Numbered from the stretch's first letter, positions 41,315 through 51,161 are shown. The stretch is DNA of 64,000 bases from Aequorivita aquimaris (GCF_001573155.1 NZ_JRWG01000009.1:1-64000), one strand, 5' to 3'. Notes: a model not told the origin generated them from the letters alone. A program made the numbers and translations.

Positions 41315-42535
41315 TTAAAATAAGATGCAGTCCAATTCTTCCTTCATGGGAAGCAGATTTGCGAAATATTGCTCGTGCAATTCTTTCGGTAAGGGCTGCG
41401 AAAAAGGGGTGTCTTCCTTAAAAGGGTCTACTTCTTTTCCATTTTTCCAGAAACGGTAACATACATGTGGACCGCTCGTGTTACCAGTCATACCAATCCA
41501 GCCAATTACATCGCCCTGGCTAACGTGTTGCCCTACTTTTACATTTCTGGCTTTCATGTGAAGATATTGTGTTTCATATGTGCCATTATGTCTAATTTTA
41601 ACATAATTTCCATTACCGCCACGACGTTCAGATTTGGTTACCACGCCATCTGCTGTGGCCAAAATAGGAGTTCCCACTGGGGCAGCAAAATCGGTTCCGC
41701 GGTGTGGACGAAGTTTAAAACCGTAATATTTTATTCTTCGGTTTAAATTATATCTAGAAGATATTCTACTGAATTTTACGGGAGCTTTTAAAAAGGCACG
41801 CTTTAAATTGTTAGCGTTTTCATCGTAATAGCCTGAGAGTTTTCCCAAAGAATCTGAAGAAAATTTAAAGGCATATAGCGGTTTGCCTCTATGCTCAAAA
41901 TAAGCGGCCTTAATTTCCTTAAGTCCGCCAGGAATGGTGTCATCAATAAACTTTTCAGTGTAAATAACCTTAAAGCGATCGCCAGGCTGCAACTTAAAAA
42001 AATTGATGGTCCAGGCATAGATATTTGCCAATTGATCCGTCATATAAGGACTTAGGTTCTGTTCTTCCATAGTTGCGGAGAGCGAACTAGTAATAACTCC
42101 AGATGCTGTTCTATCTTCATAACGGACAGGCTTTTGACTGTTGAATATGGAAAGCGTATCCCTAAAATCTACTACCGCAAAATCTACCTTATTAGTTTCA
42201 TAAATAAAGACTTGGGTTTTGTTGAGGGAATCTTTGGAATTTAAGAGGACATAGGGTTTTCCAATTCCTATTTTTCGAACATCGAAGCTATCACGAAATT
42301 TAGTGGCCACTTCCATAATTTTTTCCTGTGGCACGCCATTGGCAAAAAGTATGTCGCCAAAAGTGTCGCCTTTGCGGATGGTATCTCGTATTACGTTAAA
42401 ATCATTGAGAATGTAACCATATTGCTCGATTATTGGATCTACTACCGTCTCGGGTTCGATTATTTCATCTTTGGGTTTTTCGCAGGCGGTAGTGAGCAGG
42501 GTAAGGGTGAATACGGCTAAAATTAGTTTCTTCAA
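41315..42535 (-). CDS. M23-family metallopeptidase lipoprotein
   Basis: 406 residues. The N terminus (MKKLILAVFTLTLLTTACEK) is a lipobox. Residues 230-380 form an OapA-like plus M23 region: KYYGFKLRPHRGTDFAAPVG has the His and Asp zinc ligands (HxxxD), QYLHMKARNVKVGQHVSQGD the HxH-type site, and TGNTSGPHVCYRFWKNGKEV the final His. M23 enzymes cut peptidoglycan cross-bridges; catalytic residues look intact, so it is a probable active endopeptidase at the cell envelope. The N-terminal 200 residues have no motif I recognise. It follows DUF3108 by 29 bases, same strand. Confidence 0.92.
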   Translation of the reverse strand: MKKLILAVFTLTLLTTACEKPKDEIIEPETVVDPIIEQYGYILNDFNVIRDTIRKGDTFGDILFANGVPQEKIMEVATKFRDSFDVRKIGIGKPYVLLNSKDSLNKTQVFIYETNKVDFAVVDFRDTLSIFNSQKPVRYEDRTASGVITSSLSATMEEQNLSPYMTDQLANIYAWTINFFKLQPGDRFKVIYTEKFIDDTIPGGLKEIKAAYFEHRGKPLYAFKFSSDSLGKLSGYYDENANNLKRAFLKAPVKFSRISSRYNLNRRIKYYGFKLRPHRGTDFAAPVGTPILATADGVVTKSERRGGNGNYVKIRHNGTYETQYLHMKARNVKVGQHVSQGDVIGWIGMTGNTSGPHVCYRFWKNGKEVDPFKEDTPFSQPLPKELHEQYFANLLPMKEELDCILF

Positions 42536-42564
42536 TGCTGGGGAATTTTCGGTATTATTTATTC

Positions 42565-43338
42565 TTAGTCAACTAATATTTTAAAAGAATGTTGCAATCC
42601 TTTGAATTCGGTTAGGGTTGCCTTAAGCGACCCCACCGCCAAATCTGCCTTTACGAGCAGTGGAATTTTGTTGTTATCATCACTTATCCAGACTGTTAGG
42701 CTTTCCTTTTCCTTAAAAACACGGCCAGATTGTACATAAGGCCTAAAAATCAGAGTTCGGACGCGCCCAAAATTAGTATCTAAAACTTCTTTTCCAAGGA
42801 ATTTTAACCTGAATTTGTAATTTTCTTTGTCGAAGAACATGTTCATCTCTACCACGTCGCCTGTTTTTATATTTTCGGTGTCCAATTGGTTCCGAAGGTA
42901 ATAAAAAGCCGAAATCATGTCCTGCGTATCTTCTGGGAACGAAAAGACCGTGGTTTCATTGTGTTTTTTATCGTTTACAGTTGCTTTTTTGGTGTTGTGG
43001 TTAAAGTCTATTTCAATATCCTTGGTGTAGCCGCCTTCGTCAATTTTCCGAATAAACTTGTAGGGAATGTCTTTCTCTTTGTCAATATAGGATTGATAGT
43101 CGTCCTCAACCTTAAAAAACCATTTTGAGACCCCGACCGTTTCGCCATAACCCCGCACGTGGAAGACATCCTTGCCTTTTATCGTGGCGCTTTTCACTTT
43201 TAAAGTTGCATACCCTGCGGTAACAAAACCGTAATGGACACGGAATTTGAAATATTCGCCATCGCCGTAAGCCCTTTCTTGTGCAGAAAGAAAAAAAATG
43301 TTACCAAAAAAAATTAAAAGCGCAAATAGCTTTTTCAT
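42565..43338 (-). CDS. DUF3108 protein
   Basis: 257 residues with a signal peptide (MKKLFALLIFFGNIFFLSAQ). The mature part matches DUF3108: FKFRVHYGFVTAGYATLKVK, then EVEDDYQSYIDKEKDIPYKF-like and DTNFGRVRTLIFRPYVQSGR, VFKEKESLTVWISDDNNKIP and LVKADLAVGSLKATLTEFKG near the C terminus. It is an exported, probably periplasmic, beta-sheet protein. Function unknown. It is upstream of the M23 gene in what looks like a two-gene envelope operon. Confidence 0.85.
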   Translation of the reverse strand: MKKLFALLIFFGNIFFLSAQERAYGDGEYFKFRVHYGFVTAGYATLKVKSATIKGKDVFHVRGYGETVGVSKWFFKVEDDYQSYIDKEKDIPYKFIRKIDEGGYTKDIEIDFNHNTKKATVNDKKHNETTVFSFPEDTQDMISAFYYLRNQLDTENIKTGDVVEMNMFFDKENYKFRLKFLGKEVLDTNFGRVRTLIFRPYVQSGRVFKEKESLTVWISDDNNKIPLLVKADLAVGSLKATLTEFKGLQHSFKILVD

Positions 43339-43397
43339 AAATAAGACTTAGGGATTTATGGTTTTTAAAAATACAACTACCGTTCCAAAAAAATAAA

Positions 43398-43426
43398 AAC
43401 CCCACCTTCTTTAAGACGATGGGGTT
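43398..43426 (-). terminator. Terminator of hppD
   Basis: AACCCCA (43398-43404) and TGGGGTT (43420-43426) form a 7-bp stem. On the minus strand it is followed by a T-rich tract and is 16 bases beyond the hppD stop. Confidence 0.65.
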
Positions 43427-43442
43427 TATATAATGTTACATT

Positions 43443-44603
43443 TTATAAAGTCCCTCTCTGTGCCTGTTCGCGCTCGATAGATTCAAAGAGTGCCTTAAAG
43501 TTTCCGGCCCCAAAACCTTTGGCGCCCATACGCTGTATGATTTCAAAGAAAAGTGTGGGCCTATCTTCCACGGGTTTGGTAAATATCTGGAGCAGATAGC
43601 CCTCCTCATCGGCATCTATCATGATGGAAAGTTTTTTCAGCTCATTAATGTCTTCTTTCATCATTTTCATATGGTCGCCCAACCTGCGCGGAATATCATC
43701 GTAGTAAGCTTGTGGTGGGGGTGGTAAAAATTCTACGCCGCGCTCCTTCAGCTGGCTAACTGTTTTAATGATATCATCCGTAGCCACCGCTAAATGCTGT
43801 ACACCGGAGTCTTCATAAAAATCCAAATATTCCTCTATCTGTGATTTCTTTATTCCTTTGGCCGGCTCGTTTATAGGAAATTTTATTCGCCCGTTGCCAT
43901 TGCTCATCACCTTGCTCATCAGCGCCGAATACTCTGTATGGATCTGCTTATCGTCAAACGAAAGGAAATTCACAAAGCCCATTACATCCTCGTACCATTT
44001 TACCCATTTGTTCATTTGGCCCCAGCCTACGTTGCCAACCATATGGTCTATGTACTTTAAACCAGTTGGGGTAGGATTGTAATCGCTTTTCCATTCGCGG
44101 AAACCTGGTAAAAATGTTCCTTTGTAGTTTTTGCGTTCCACAAACATATGTACTGTTTCGCCGTAGGTGTATATCCCACTTCGCACCACTTCGCCGTGTT
44201 CGTCTTTTTCAACGGTAGGCTCCATATAGGGTTTTGCGCCGCGTTTGGTGGTTTCTTCAAAAGCACTTGTGGCATCGTCTACCCACAGGGCAATTACCTT
44301 TACGCCATCGCCGTGTTTTACTATATGGTCGTTTATTGGCGATTTGCTGTTTAGCGGTGTGGTTAGTACAAGCTTGATTTTATCCTGCTTCAGTACATAA
44401 CTTACAGAATCGCGCGAGCCGGTTTCCAGACCTTTATAGGCGTATGATTGAAAACCAAAGGCGGTTTTATAGAAATGTGCGGACTGTTTTGCATTGCCCA
44501 CGTAGAATTCTACATAATCGGTGCCCAATAAGGGCAGAAAATCTTCTGCGCCCTCAAATATTTTTTCCAGTCCGTAATCGACTGATTTTACTTCTTTGCT
44601 CAT
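43443..44603 (-). CDS. hppD: 4-hydroxyphenylpyruvate dioxygenase
   Basis: 386 residues, two VOC domains. The three iron ligands of the active site can be placed: His187 (YIDHMVGNV), His270 (GVQHLAVATDD) and Glu354 (LFFEIIQRMG). The C-terminal KGFGAGNFKALFESIEREQ is a strong family marker. The enzyme turns 4-hydroxyphenylpyruvate into homogentisate using O2 and Fe(II). hmgA, encoding the next enzyme, lies 157 bases upstream on the same strand, so the two form a tyrosine-catabolic pair. Confidence 0.97.
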   Translation of the reverse strand: MSKEVKSVDYGLEKIFEGAEDFLPLLGTDYVEFYVGNAKQSAHFYKTAFGFQSYAYKGLETGSRDSVSYVLKQDKIKLVLTTPLNSKSPINDHIVKHGDGVKVIALWVDDATSAFEETTKRGAKPYMEPTVEKDEHGEVVRSGIYTYGETVHMFVERKNYKGTFLPGFREWKSDYNPTPTGLKYIDHMVGNVGWGQMNKWVKWYEDVMGFVNFLSFDDKQIHTEYSALMSKVMSNGNGRIKFPINEPAKGIKKSQIEEYLDFYEDSGVQHLAVATDDIIKTVSQLKERGVEFLPPPPQAYYDDIPRRLGDHMKMMKEDINELKKLSIMIDADEEGYLLQIFTKPVEDRPTLFFEIIQRMGAKGFGAGNFKALFESIEREQAQRGTL

Positions 44604-44730
44604 AATTTAAGTTTTCAATAATCTTATTAATTTAACTCAGAATATTTTAGATAGAATAGCTTCATTTATAATGAAAATAGTTTTCAAATTCATTTAACCG
44701 CAAAGGCGCAGAGAACGCAAAGACCACAAT

Positions 44731-44761
44731 CTACTGCTTACTGCAACTGCGACTGCCAACT
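44731..44761 (-). repeat. CAGTnn-type short repeats between hmgA and hppD
   Basis: On the minus strand this reads AGTTGG, CAGTCG, CAGTTG, CAGTAAG, CAGTAG in a row. Similar runs lie at 23523-23542 and 54381-54407. Confidence 0.45.
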
Positions 44762-45921
44762 CATTCCTCCAACCAACTCTGGTAATACGTACCATCCGAG
44801 AGTTTTAAACCATCTTCGGTAACCTGTAATGGTTTAAACGTATCAACCATAACGGCCAGTTCTTCTGTTTCCGTTTTACCAATACTTCTTTCCGCGGCGC
44901 CGGGATGTGGTCCGTGTACAATACCGGCAGGGTGAAGCGTGATTTGACCAGCTTCAATATCATTCCTACTCATAAAATCGCCATCTACGTAATATAACAC
45001 CTCATCGCTATCTATATTGCTGTGGTTGTAAGGCGCCGGAATACTCAGCGGGTGATAATCATACAGCCTAGGCACAAAACTACAGATAACCATGGCATCT
45101 GTTTCAAAAGTTTGGTGCACTGGCGGCGGTTGGTGGATTCTTCCGGTAATTGGTTCAAAATCGTGGATTGAAAAGGCGTACGGAAAGTTGTACCCGTCAT
45201 AACCCACGACATCAAAAGGATGGGTGGCGTAAATCATTTCAAAAATATCGTCCTGTTTTTTCACCTTTACCAAAAACTCACCTTTTTCATCACGAGTTTC
45301 CAACTCTTGCGGCTTGCGGATGTCGCGTTCACAATAGGGCGAATGCTCCAGCAACTGGCCAAACCAGTTTCTGTAACGTTTTGGGGTGTAAATGGGGCGG
45401 CGCGATTCAACAATAAAAAGTCGGTTGTCTTTGGTGTCGAAATCTATTTTGTATATAATTCCGCGGGGAATCAATAAATAATCGCCGTATTTAAAATCGA
45501 GATTGCCTAAAAAAGTTCGCAGTTTTCCGCTGCCTTTGTGGATGAAAATCAACTCATCGGCATCAGTATTTTTATAAAAATAATCTTTTTGTGATTCCTG
45601 TGGAGCTGCGAGAATAATGCTACAATCGCTATTGGTGAGTACCGTTTTACGACTGCTTAGATAATCTTTTTCGGGTTTTACATCGAAACCTTTTAGCCGA
45701 AGCGATTCCAGATTATTGGCGCGTGCAATCTTCGGGGCTACGTTGTATTGCGCTTTTATTTCCTTGACCTGTGTGGGTCTGTGTTCGTGATAAATATTGC
45801 TGTACATTCCATCAAAACCCACGGTTCCGAAAAGTTGTTCAGAATAAAGGCTCCCGTCCGGTTTGCGGAACTGCGTATGGCGTTTGGGCGGTATTTTGCC
45901 CAGTTTGTGGTAGAAAGGCAT
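44761..45921 (-). CDS. hmgA: Homogentisate 1,2-dioxygenase
   Basis: 386 residues, as expected for the bacterial enzyme. Characteristic blocks are PFYHKLGKIPPKRHTQFRKP, YLSSRKTVLTNSDCSIIL, LIPRGIIYKIDFDTKD, VVGYDGYNFPYAFSIHDFEP, GRIHQPPPVHQTFETDAMVI and TLHPAGIVHGPHPGAAERS. The His and Glu residues of the cupin iron site are contained in the last three blocks. The enzyme opens the ring of homogentisate to maleylacetoacetate. The next genes of the pathway (maleylacetoacetate isomerase, fumarylacetoacetase) are not in the window. Confidence 0.96.
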   Translation of the reverse strand: MPFYHKLGKIPPKRHTQFRKPDGSLYSEQLFGTVGFDGMYSNIYHEHRPTQVKEIKAQYNVAPKIARANNLESLRLKGFDVKPEKDYLSSRKTVLTNSDCSIILAAPQESQKDYFYKNTDADELIFIHKGSGKLRTFLGNLDFKYGDYLLIPRGIIYKIDFDTKDNRLFIVESRRPIYTPKRYRNWFGQLLEHSPYCERDIRKPQELETRDEKGEFLVKVKKQDDIFEMIYATHPFDVVGYDGYNFPYAFSIHDFEPITGRIHQPPPVHQTFETDAMVICSFVPRLYDYHPLSIPAPYNHSNIDSDEVLYYVDGDFMSRNDIEAGQITLHPAGIVHGPHPGAAERSIGKTETEELAVMVDTFKPLQVTEDGLKLSDGTYYQSWLEE

Positions 45922-46037
45922 CTGTTATTGTTTATTACTTATTTTTATTTTTTATTGATTCTGAAGAATAAGATACGTTAAAATCAAGCTTCCTACAAAT
46001 ATCGGAAAAATAATAGAGCTAAGCCGCTAAGTTTTTA

Positions 46038-48272
46038 CTAAAACCGATAGCCCAATGTCACATACCATTCGCTTTCATTAAGCTCAGGCGAATAGGAATA
46101 TTTAATCTCCATCGGTCCTAGAACGGTTTCCAGCCCATACCCTGCTGAAAATCCCGAATAGTCTACCCCGTCAATCCACTGGCCGTTTTCAAAAAGATCA
46201 TTCCCCACATTGGCAATATTTACCGAAATATTGACGTGGTTCTTTCTGAAAATTTCATAATCAAAAGTAAGCGTTGACTTAAGATAGGTATTTCCGCGGA
46301 GCGAGATGGCCTCGTAACCCATAAACGGAATAATGTTGTTCATCTCCTTAAATCCATAGCCCCCCAATGCAAAATCCAATGAAGTGGTTTCCGGACCGCC
46401 CCATTTAAAACCACCCTCGGTTGTTAAATGAGCCGAAATTGTGTTAAAAAATGTATGGGCATACCCCATTTTTGCTTTTGCCAAAGAGAATGGCTCAAAA
46501 CTCTTGTTTCGCCCGTGGGCCAATAAATACCAATGAAAATCACCTGAAAAATAAGCTCCTTTTTTTGGAAAAAAACTATTATCATAAGTGTCATACTTCA
46601 AAAAACCAAACGCACTGTAATAATTGGTGCTTTCAAAAACCGTTCGGGGAAGGTTGTTTTCATCTGTACCTATAGTTTCCGAAAGATAACGAAGGTATTT
46701 ATGCTCTCCTCCCAGACCGAAAATCAAGGTCCTGCGGAAAAGGGTCTCAAAATAAAGCTGGTTGGTAAAATCGCTATACTTAATGGAAAGTTTATTGACA
46801 GGCACCGATATCTCCGCATCAAAATCGGGATTGATGAAATCCAACGGCACGTCGGTTTCAAAAAAATGATACTTGGAATTGAAGCCCACGCTCCAGTAAA
46901 ATCCCTTGTCTATATAATATTCAAAATTGTACCGCAAGTTGTCGCCAGCAATTAAATCCAGCGAGGCAATATCGTTATTGGTAAGAAGCCGCTTTTTGGT
47001 AATATTTACCAATGCGGCCGTTCGGAAAAGGTCGTCATAATGTACCGCAAAACGCAGCATCATGGAAGACCGGCTCTCGCGCAGTTGTAGCAGGAGTGTA
47101 TTTTCATTGTTTTCATCCTCAATCAACCTATAATTAATGTCCTGGAAATTCCCAGTTGCCGAAAGGTTGTTTATCCCCTCACTAAAATCTTCATAGGTTA
47201 TTTCATCGGGCGTGCGCAATTTCAATTTCCCCAAAACATAGCTTCGGGTATATTTTTCGTTCCCCTCTATTTTAACTTCTTTTATATAAATAAAGTCATT
47301 GGCATCAAACTTTACTTCTTCACGGTTTACAGGCTTTTGCCTCGAAGCGATATTTTCAAGCTCCTCCCTATATGATTCTGCTGCAACAATTCCAGATTCT
47401 ACAATATTTTTCCCCTCATCAAAAGAAACTACCGAGAAATCCTGAATGTTCGGATGAATATAGACATCTGTTTTTTCACGCTTCTTAATCATGTCGTTAA
47501 TGGTTCGATAGTTATTTATCTGGACCAATACATCAAAAGCAGATCTCAAATTGTCCCTATTTTTTAAGCTATCCTGTACATCAACCCCTATGATTATATC
47601 CATCCCTTTGGCACGCACCTCATTTACAGGATAGTTGTTCACCACCCCGCCATCAATCAATACTTTATCGTCAATCACCACAGGACTGAAAAGCGACGGC
47701 AACGCCCCGCTGGCCGTAACCGCACGCGGAAGGTAACCACGATCAAGGATTACTTCCTTTCCAGTTTCAACATTGGTTGCCACACAGAAAAAAGGAATGG
47801 GCAATTTGCTGAAATCTGAAACCGTGCTCACATGACTTGTCAATTTTGAAATCAGATTATATACGTTCTGTCCTTTTGAAAGCCCTGATGGAAAACCAAC
47901 TTTAAATTTATCAAAAGGCAGCACCAAGGCATATTTTTCCGACTCCTGCTTTTCGTAAAAAGTCTTTGCGCTCCGCGGAATATTGTCCTGTATCAAACTG
48001 CTGAAATCCGTTTCGCGAAAAATACTGTCAAGTTGCGTTGCCGAATACCCCGAAGCATACAGCGCCCCGATAATTGCGCCCATGCTCGTGCCGCCAATGT
48101 AGTCTATCCGCACGCCCGACTCCTCAATAACCTTCAATGCGCCAATATGCGCCAAACCTTTTGCCCCGCCACCGCTCAAAACCAGACCTACTTTTAGGTC
48201 CTTCTCAGCTTTTTCTTGTGAAAAGACAAAGGTTGAAATTATCAGGAAAAATATAAAGAGCAATCTTTTCAT
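46038..48272 (-). CDS. Patatin-like phospholipase fused to an outer-membrane barrel (PlpD-type)
   Basis: 744 residues with a signal peptide (MKRLLFIFFLIISTFVFSQE). Residues 28-215 are the patatin domain: oxyanion motif GGGAKGLAH (34-42), nucleophile Ser63 in GGTSMGAII, and catalytic Asp207 in LIDGGVVNNYPV. About residues 315-385 look like a POTRA-type domain (IYIKEVKIEGNEKYTRSYVL), and residues 390-744 form a 16-strand surface-antigen-type barrel ending ELNESEWYVTLGYRF. This is type Vd secretion (PlpD) architecture. A 41-bp tandem array lies 58 bases before the start codon. Confidence 0.92.
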   Translation of the reverse strand: MKRLLFIFFLIISTFVFSQEKAEKDLKVGLVLSGGGAKGLAHIGALKVIEESGVRIDYIGGTSMGAIIGALYASGYSATQLDSIFRETDFSSLIQDNIPRSAKTFYEKQESEKYALVLPFDKFKVGFPSGLSKGQNVYNLISKLTSHVSTVSDFSKLPIPFFCVATNVETGKEVILDRGYLPRAVTASGALPSLFSPVVIDDKVLIDGGVVNNYPVNEVRAKGMDIIIGVDVQDSLKNRDNLRSAFDVLVQINNYRTINDMIKKREKTDVYIHPNIQDFSVVSFDEGKNIVESGIVAAESYREELENIASRQKPVNREEVKFDANDFIYIKEVKIEGNEKYTRSYVLGKLKLRTPDEITYEDFSEGINNLSATGNFQDINYRLIEDENNENTLLLQLRESRSSMMLRFAVHYDDLFRTAALVNITKKRLLTNNDIASLDLIAGDNLRYNFEYYIDKGFYWSVGFNSKYHFFETDVPLDFINPDFDAEISVPVNKLSIKYSDFTNQLYFETLFRRTLIFGLGGEHKYLRYLSETIGTDENNLPRTVFESTNYYSAFGFLKYDTYDNSFFPKKGAYFSGDFHWYLLAHGRNKSFEPFSLAKAKMGYAHTFFNTISAHLTTEGGFKWGGPETTSLDFALGGYGFKEMNNIIPFMGYEAISLRGNTYLKSTLTFDYEIFRKNHVNISVNIANVGNDLFENGQWIDGVDYSGFSAGYGLETVLGPMEIKYSYSPELNESEWYVTLGYRF

Positions 48273-48329
48273 TTGTACATTATTGGATTGAAAGATTTCT
48301 GAAATTTTAAAACTTTGGCACTGATTATT

Positions 48330-48780
48330 TTACTCATAGCCCATATCATTTTACTCATTGACCAAAAAACTTACTCATAGCCTATATCATTTTACTCATT
48401 GACCAAAAAACTTACTCATAGCCTATATAATTTTACTCATTGACCAAAAAACTTCCTCATAGCCCATATCATTTTACTCATTGACCAAAAAACTTCCTCA
48501 TAGCCCATATCATTTTACTCATTGACCAAAAAACTTCCTCACAGCCCATAACATTTTACTCATTGACCAAAAAACTTCCTCATAGCCCATATCATTTTAC
48601 TCATTGACCAAAAAACTTCCTCATAGCCCATATCATTTTACTCATTGACCAAAAAACTTCCTCATAGCCCATAACATTTTACTCATTGACCAAAAAACTT
48701 ACTCATAAGCCATATCATTTTACTCATTGCCCAAAAAACTTACTCATAGGCCATATCATCTTGCACATTGTCCATATCAC
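48330..48780 (-). repeat. 41-bp tandem repeat array (10 copies plus a decayed eleventh)
   Basis: Copies start at 48330, 48371, 48412, 48453, 48494, 48535, 48576, 48617, 48658 and 48699; a decayed one covers 48740-48780. Copies are 41 bp without exception and differ by one to four bases. Each is made of two related half-units of 21 and 20 bases, both starting with TTACTCAT or TTCCTCAT-like sequence (pattern TTACTCATnGnCCA); the second half ends in an A6 tract. So there are about 22 half-units at a spacing close to two DNA turns. The array fills the gap between uvrC and the patatin gene. It has no long reading frame and no unique spacers. Confidence 0.95.
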
Positions 48781-48813
48781 CTTACGCAACGCCAAACAGC
48801 TATTACACTTGAC

Positions 48814-50610
48814 TTAAGATTTATTGCTGAAATGTTCTACCAACTTCTTCGCCCTGCTCGGACCGATCACTTTTGAAAGCTCCTCAAAACTTGCCGAAAC
48901 AATCCGCTTCGTGCTTTTAAAGTGTTTCAACAATTCCACGACCGTTTTTTCGCCAATGCCGGGAATGGTTTCCAGTTCAGTATTTAAAGCCTGCTTGCTG
49001 CGTTTGCTCCGGTGAAAGGTAATGCCAAAACGGTGTGCTTCGTTACGCAATTGCTGTATTATTTTTAACGTTTCGCTTTTTTTGTCCAAATACAACGGAA
49101 TCGGGTCGTTGGGATAAAACAATTCCTCCAACCGCTTTGCAATACCTATAATAGCTATTTTTCCGCGCAATCCCAATTTGTCCAGACTTTTTAGAGAAGA
49201 AGACAACTGCCCCTTTCCTCCATCTATGATGATGAGTTGCGGCAAGGGTTGCTCTTCTTCCAGCAATCTTTTGTAGCGGCGATAAACCACTTCTTCCATC
49301 GAGGCGAAATCATCCGGTCCTTCAACCGTTTTAATATTGAATTTGCGATAATCCTTTTTGCTCGGCTTCCCGTTTTTAAAAACCACACAGGCCGCCACCG
49401 GGTTCGTGCCCTGTATATTACTATTGTCAAAGCACTCTATATGTCGCGGTTCCTCGCTTAACCTTAAATCTTTTTTCATCTGCGCCATAATGCGCTTTTC
49501 ATGACGGTCGGGGTCCACAATCTTTGCCTGTTTAAACCGCTCCATGCGGTAATATTTCGCATTTCTTTCGGAAAGGTCGAGGATTGCTTTTTTATCGCCC
49601 AGTTTGGGAACATGCGTTTTTATGTCCTCGCCCAGTTCCACCTCAAAAGGCAAGTAAATTTCCTTTGAAAGCGAATTGAACCGTTGCCGGATTTCCACAA
49701 TCGCAAGCTGAAGCAATTCTTCATCCGTCTCGTCCAATTTCTTCTTTATTTCCAACGTATGCGAACGGATAATCGCGCCGTGCGAAAGCTGCAGAAAATT
49801 CACGTACGCATAGCTTTCATCAGAAATTATCGAAAACACATCAACGTTATTAATCTTCGGATTTACCACCGTGCTTTTGCTTTGGTAATTCTCCAAAATA
49901 TCAATCTTTTCCTTTACCCGCTGTGCCTGCTCAAACTTCAGCTCGGCCGCCAATTCCTTCATCTGGTTTTTAAACTTGTGCAGCGAATCCTTAAAATTTC
50001 CCTTCACAATATTGCGGATGGCCTCAACATTTTCGTGGTATTCCTTTTCGGAATAAAGCCCCTCGCAAGGCCCCAAACAGTTTCCCAAGTGATATTCCAG
50101 ACACACTTTATACTTGCCTGCCCTAATTTTTTCTTCGGAAAGGTCGTAGTTGCAGGTGCGCAACGGATACAGGCCTTTTATCAAATCCAGCAGCGTGTGC
50201 ACGGTTTTCATACTCGTGTACGGGCCGTAATATTCACTGCCATCCTTTATCATGCGCCGCGTTGAAAAAACCCTCGGAAACCGCTCGTTCTTGATACAAA
50301 TCCACGGATAGCTTTTGTCGTCCTTCAGCATCACATTGTAGCGCGGCTGATAGTTTTTAATTAAATTGTTTTCCAACAAAAGCGCATCGGTCTCGGTCTT
50401 TACAACGATGTGCTTAATGGTCACGATTTTCTTCACCATAAGCCGCGTGCGATTATTGTCAAAATTTTTTGTGAAATAGGACGAAACGCGTTTTTTCAGG
50501 TTTTTTGCCTTGCCCACATACAGCAGTTTCCCGTCCTTATCGTAATATTGATAAACGCCGGGCGAATCGGGAAGGGTTGCAAGCTGAAGTGTTACCGAAG
50601 CATGGGCCAT
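48814..50610 (-). CDS. uvrC: Excinuclease ABC subunit C
   Basis: 598 residues. Domains in order are the GIY-YIG nuclease at residues 12-95 (DSPGVYQYYDKDGKLLYVGK), the Cys-rich patch (YPLRTCNYDLSEEKIRAGKY ... CLEYHLGNCLGPCEG), the UVR motif that binds UvrB (FKNQMKELAAELKFEQAQRV), the RNase-H-like nuclease domain (IECFDNSNIQGTNPVAACVV with the catalytic Asp; LIIIDGGKGQLSSSLKSL) and C-terminal helix-hairpin-helix (LETIPGIGEKTVVELLKHFK). It makes the two incisions in nucleotide excision repair. It is a complete single gene. Confidence 0.97.
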   Translation of the reverse strand: MAHASVTLQLATLPDSPGVYQYYDKDGKLLYVGKAKNLKKRVSSYFTKNFDNNRTRLMVKKIVTIKHIVVKTETDALLLENNLIKNYQPRYNVMLKDDKSYPWICIKNERFPRVFSTRRMIKDGSEYYGPYTSMKTVHTLLDLIKGLYPLRTCNYDLSEEKIRAGKYKVCLEYHLGNCLGPCEGLYSEKEYHENVEAIRNIVKGNFKDSLHKFKNQMKELAAELKFEQAQRVKEKIDILENYQSKSTVVNPKINNVDVFSIISDESYAYVNFLQLSHGAIIRSHTLEIKKKLDETDEELLQLAIVEIRQRFNSLSKEIYLPFEVELGEDIKTHVPKLGDKKAILDLSERNAKYYRMERFKQAKIVDPDRHEKRIMAQMKKDLRLSEEPRHIECFDNSNIQGTNPVAACVVFKNGKPSKKDYRKFNIKTVEGPDDFASMEEVVYRRYKRLLEEEQPLPQLIIIDGGKGQLSSSLKSLDKLGLRGKIAIIGIAKRLEELFYPNDPIPLYLDKKSETLKIIQQLRNEAHRFGITFHRSKRSKQALNTELETIPGIGEKTVVELLKHFKSTKRIVSASFEELSKVIGPSRAKKLVEHFSNKS

Positions 50611-50747
50611 AGGCTCAAAGATACTTGCAATTTTGTTTTTTAAGGAATTTTTCCGCTATCAAAAATAGTTAAGAAACGGTTAAATGAAGCTTATTCAAAA
50701 TCCAAATTCCCCAATCTTGCGTATCTATTTACAACCAACCCAAAATA

Positions 50748-51161
50748 ATGCTTAAAAGCAAATTACATATTTCCTTTAAAAAGTATTTTGTGCTTTCCCT
50801 GTCGATTTTTTATCTGCTCAACCCGATGCAGAAACAGCTTTCGGAGGGAATGCACATTTTTTCGCACGTAATGACGCATACCGATTATGGACATCACGAA
50901 GAAGACCATTTGTTGGGCCACGAACATACGCACGAACACAAACTGATTACATTTTTCTCCAAAATATTCTCTTCGGAAGAGACCAGCGACCACGATGGCG
51001 TATTTTTTAATTATACTTTTGATAAGCATTTTGCACAGGAATATCCTCCAATCGATTTCAAAAACGAAACTAATACCAAACACAATTTCTTTTATGCTTT
51101 TCATATTCCGAAAAGCGTAAAAACCATTCCCAGCCCGCCTCCGGAAACATTCTTTTCATAG
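50748..51161 (+). CDS. His-rich exported protein next to a TonB receptor
   Basis: 137 residues. A hydrophobic N-terminal segment (FVLSLSIFYLL) may be a signal or anchor. The middle is rich in His: HIFSHVMTHTDYGHHEEDHL, then LGHEHTHEHKL, and later more His and acidic residues (DHDGV, DKHFAQE), i.e. about 16 His in 137 residues. The C terminus is PSPPPETFF. No named family. The His cluster suggests binding of divalent metal such as Zn, Cu or Ni. It precedes the TonB receptor gene by 66 bases and is probably cotranscribed with it. Confidence 0.7.
   Translation: MLKSKLHISFKKYFVLSLSIFYLLNPMQKQLSEGMHIFSHVMTHTDYGHHEEDHLLGHEHTHEHKLITFFSKIFSSEETSDHDGVFFNYTFDKHFAQEYPPIDFKNETNTKHNFFYAFHIPKSVKTIPSPPPETFFS

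Noticed and set aside
48330-48780. CRISPR array
   Set aside because: The units follow each other without unique spacers, and no cas gene is near. Every unit contains the same two half-units.
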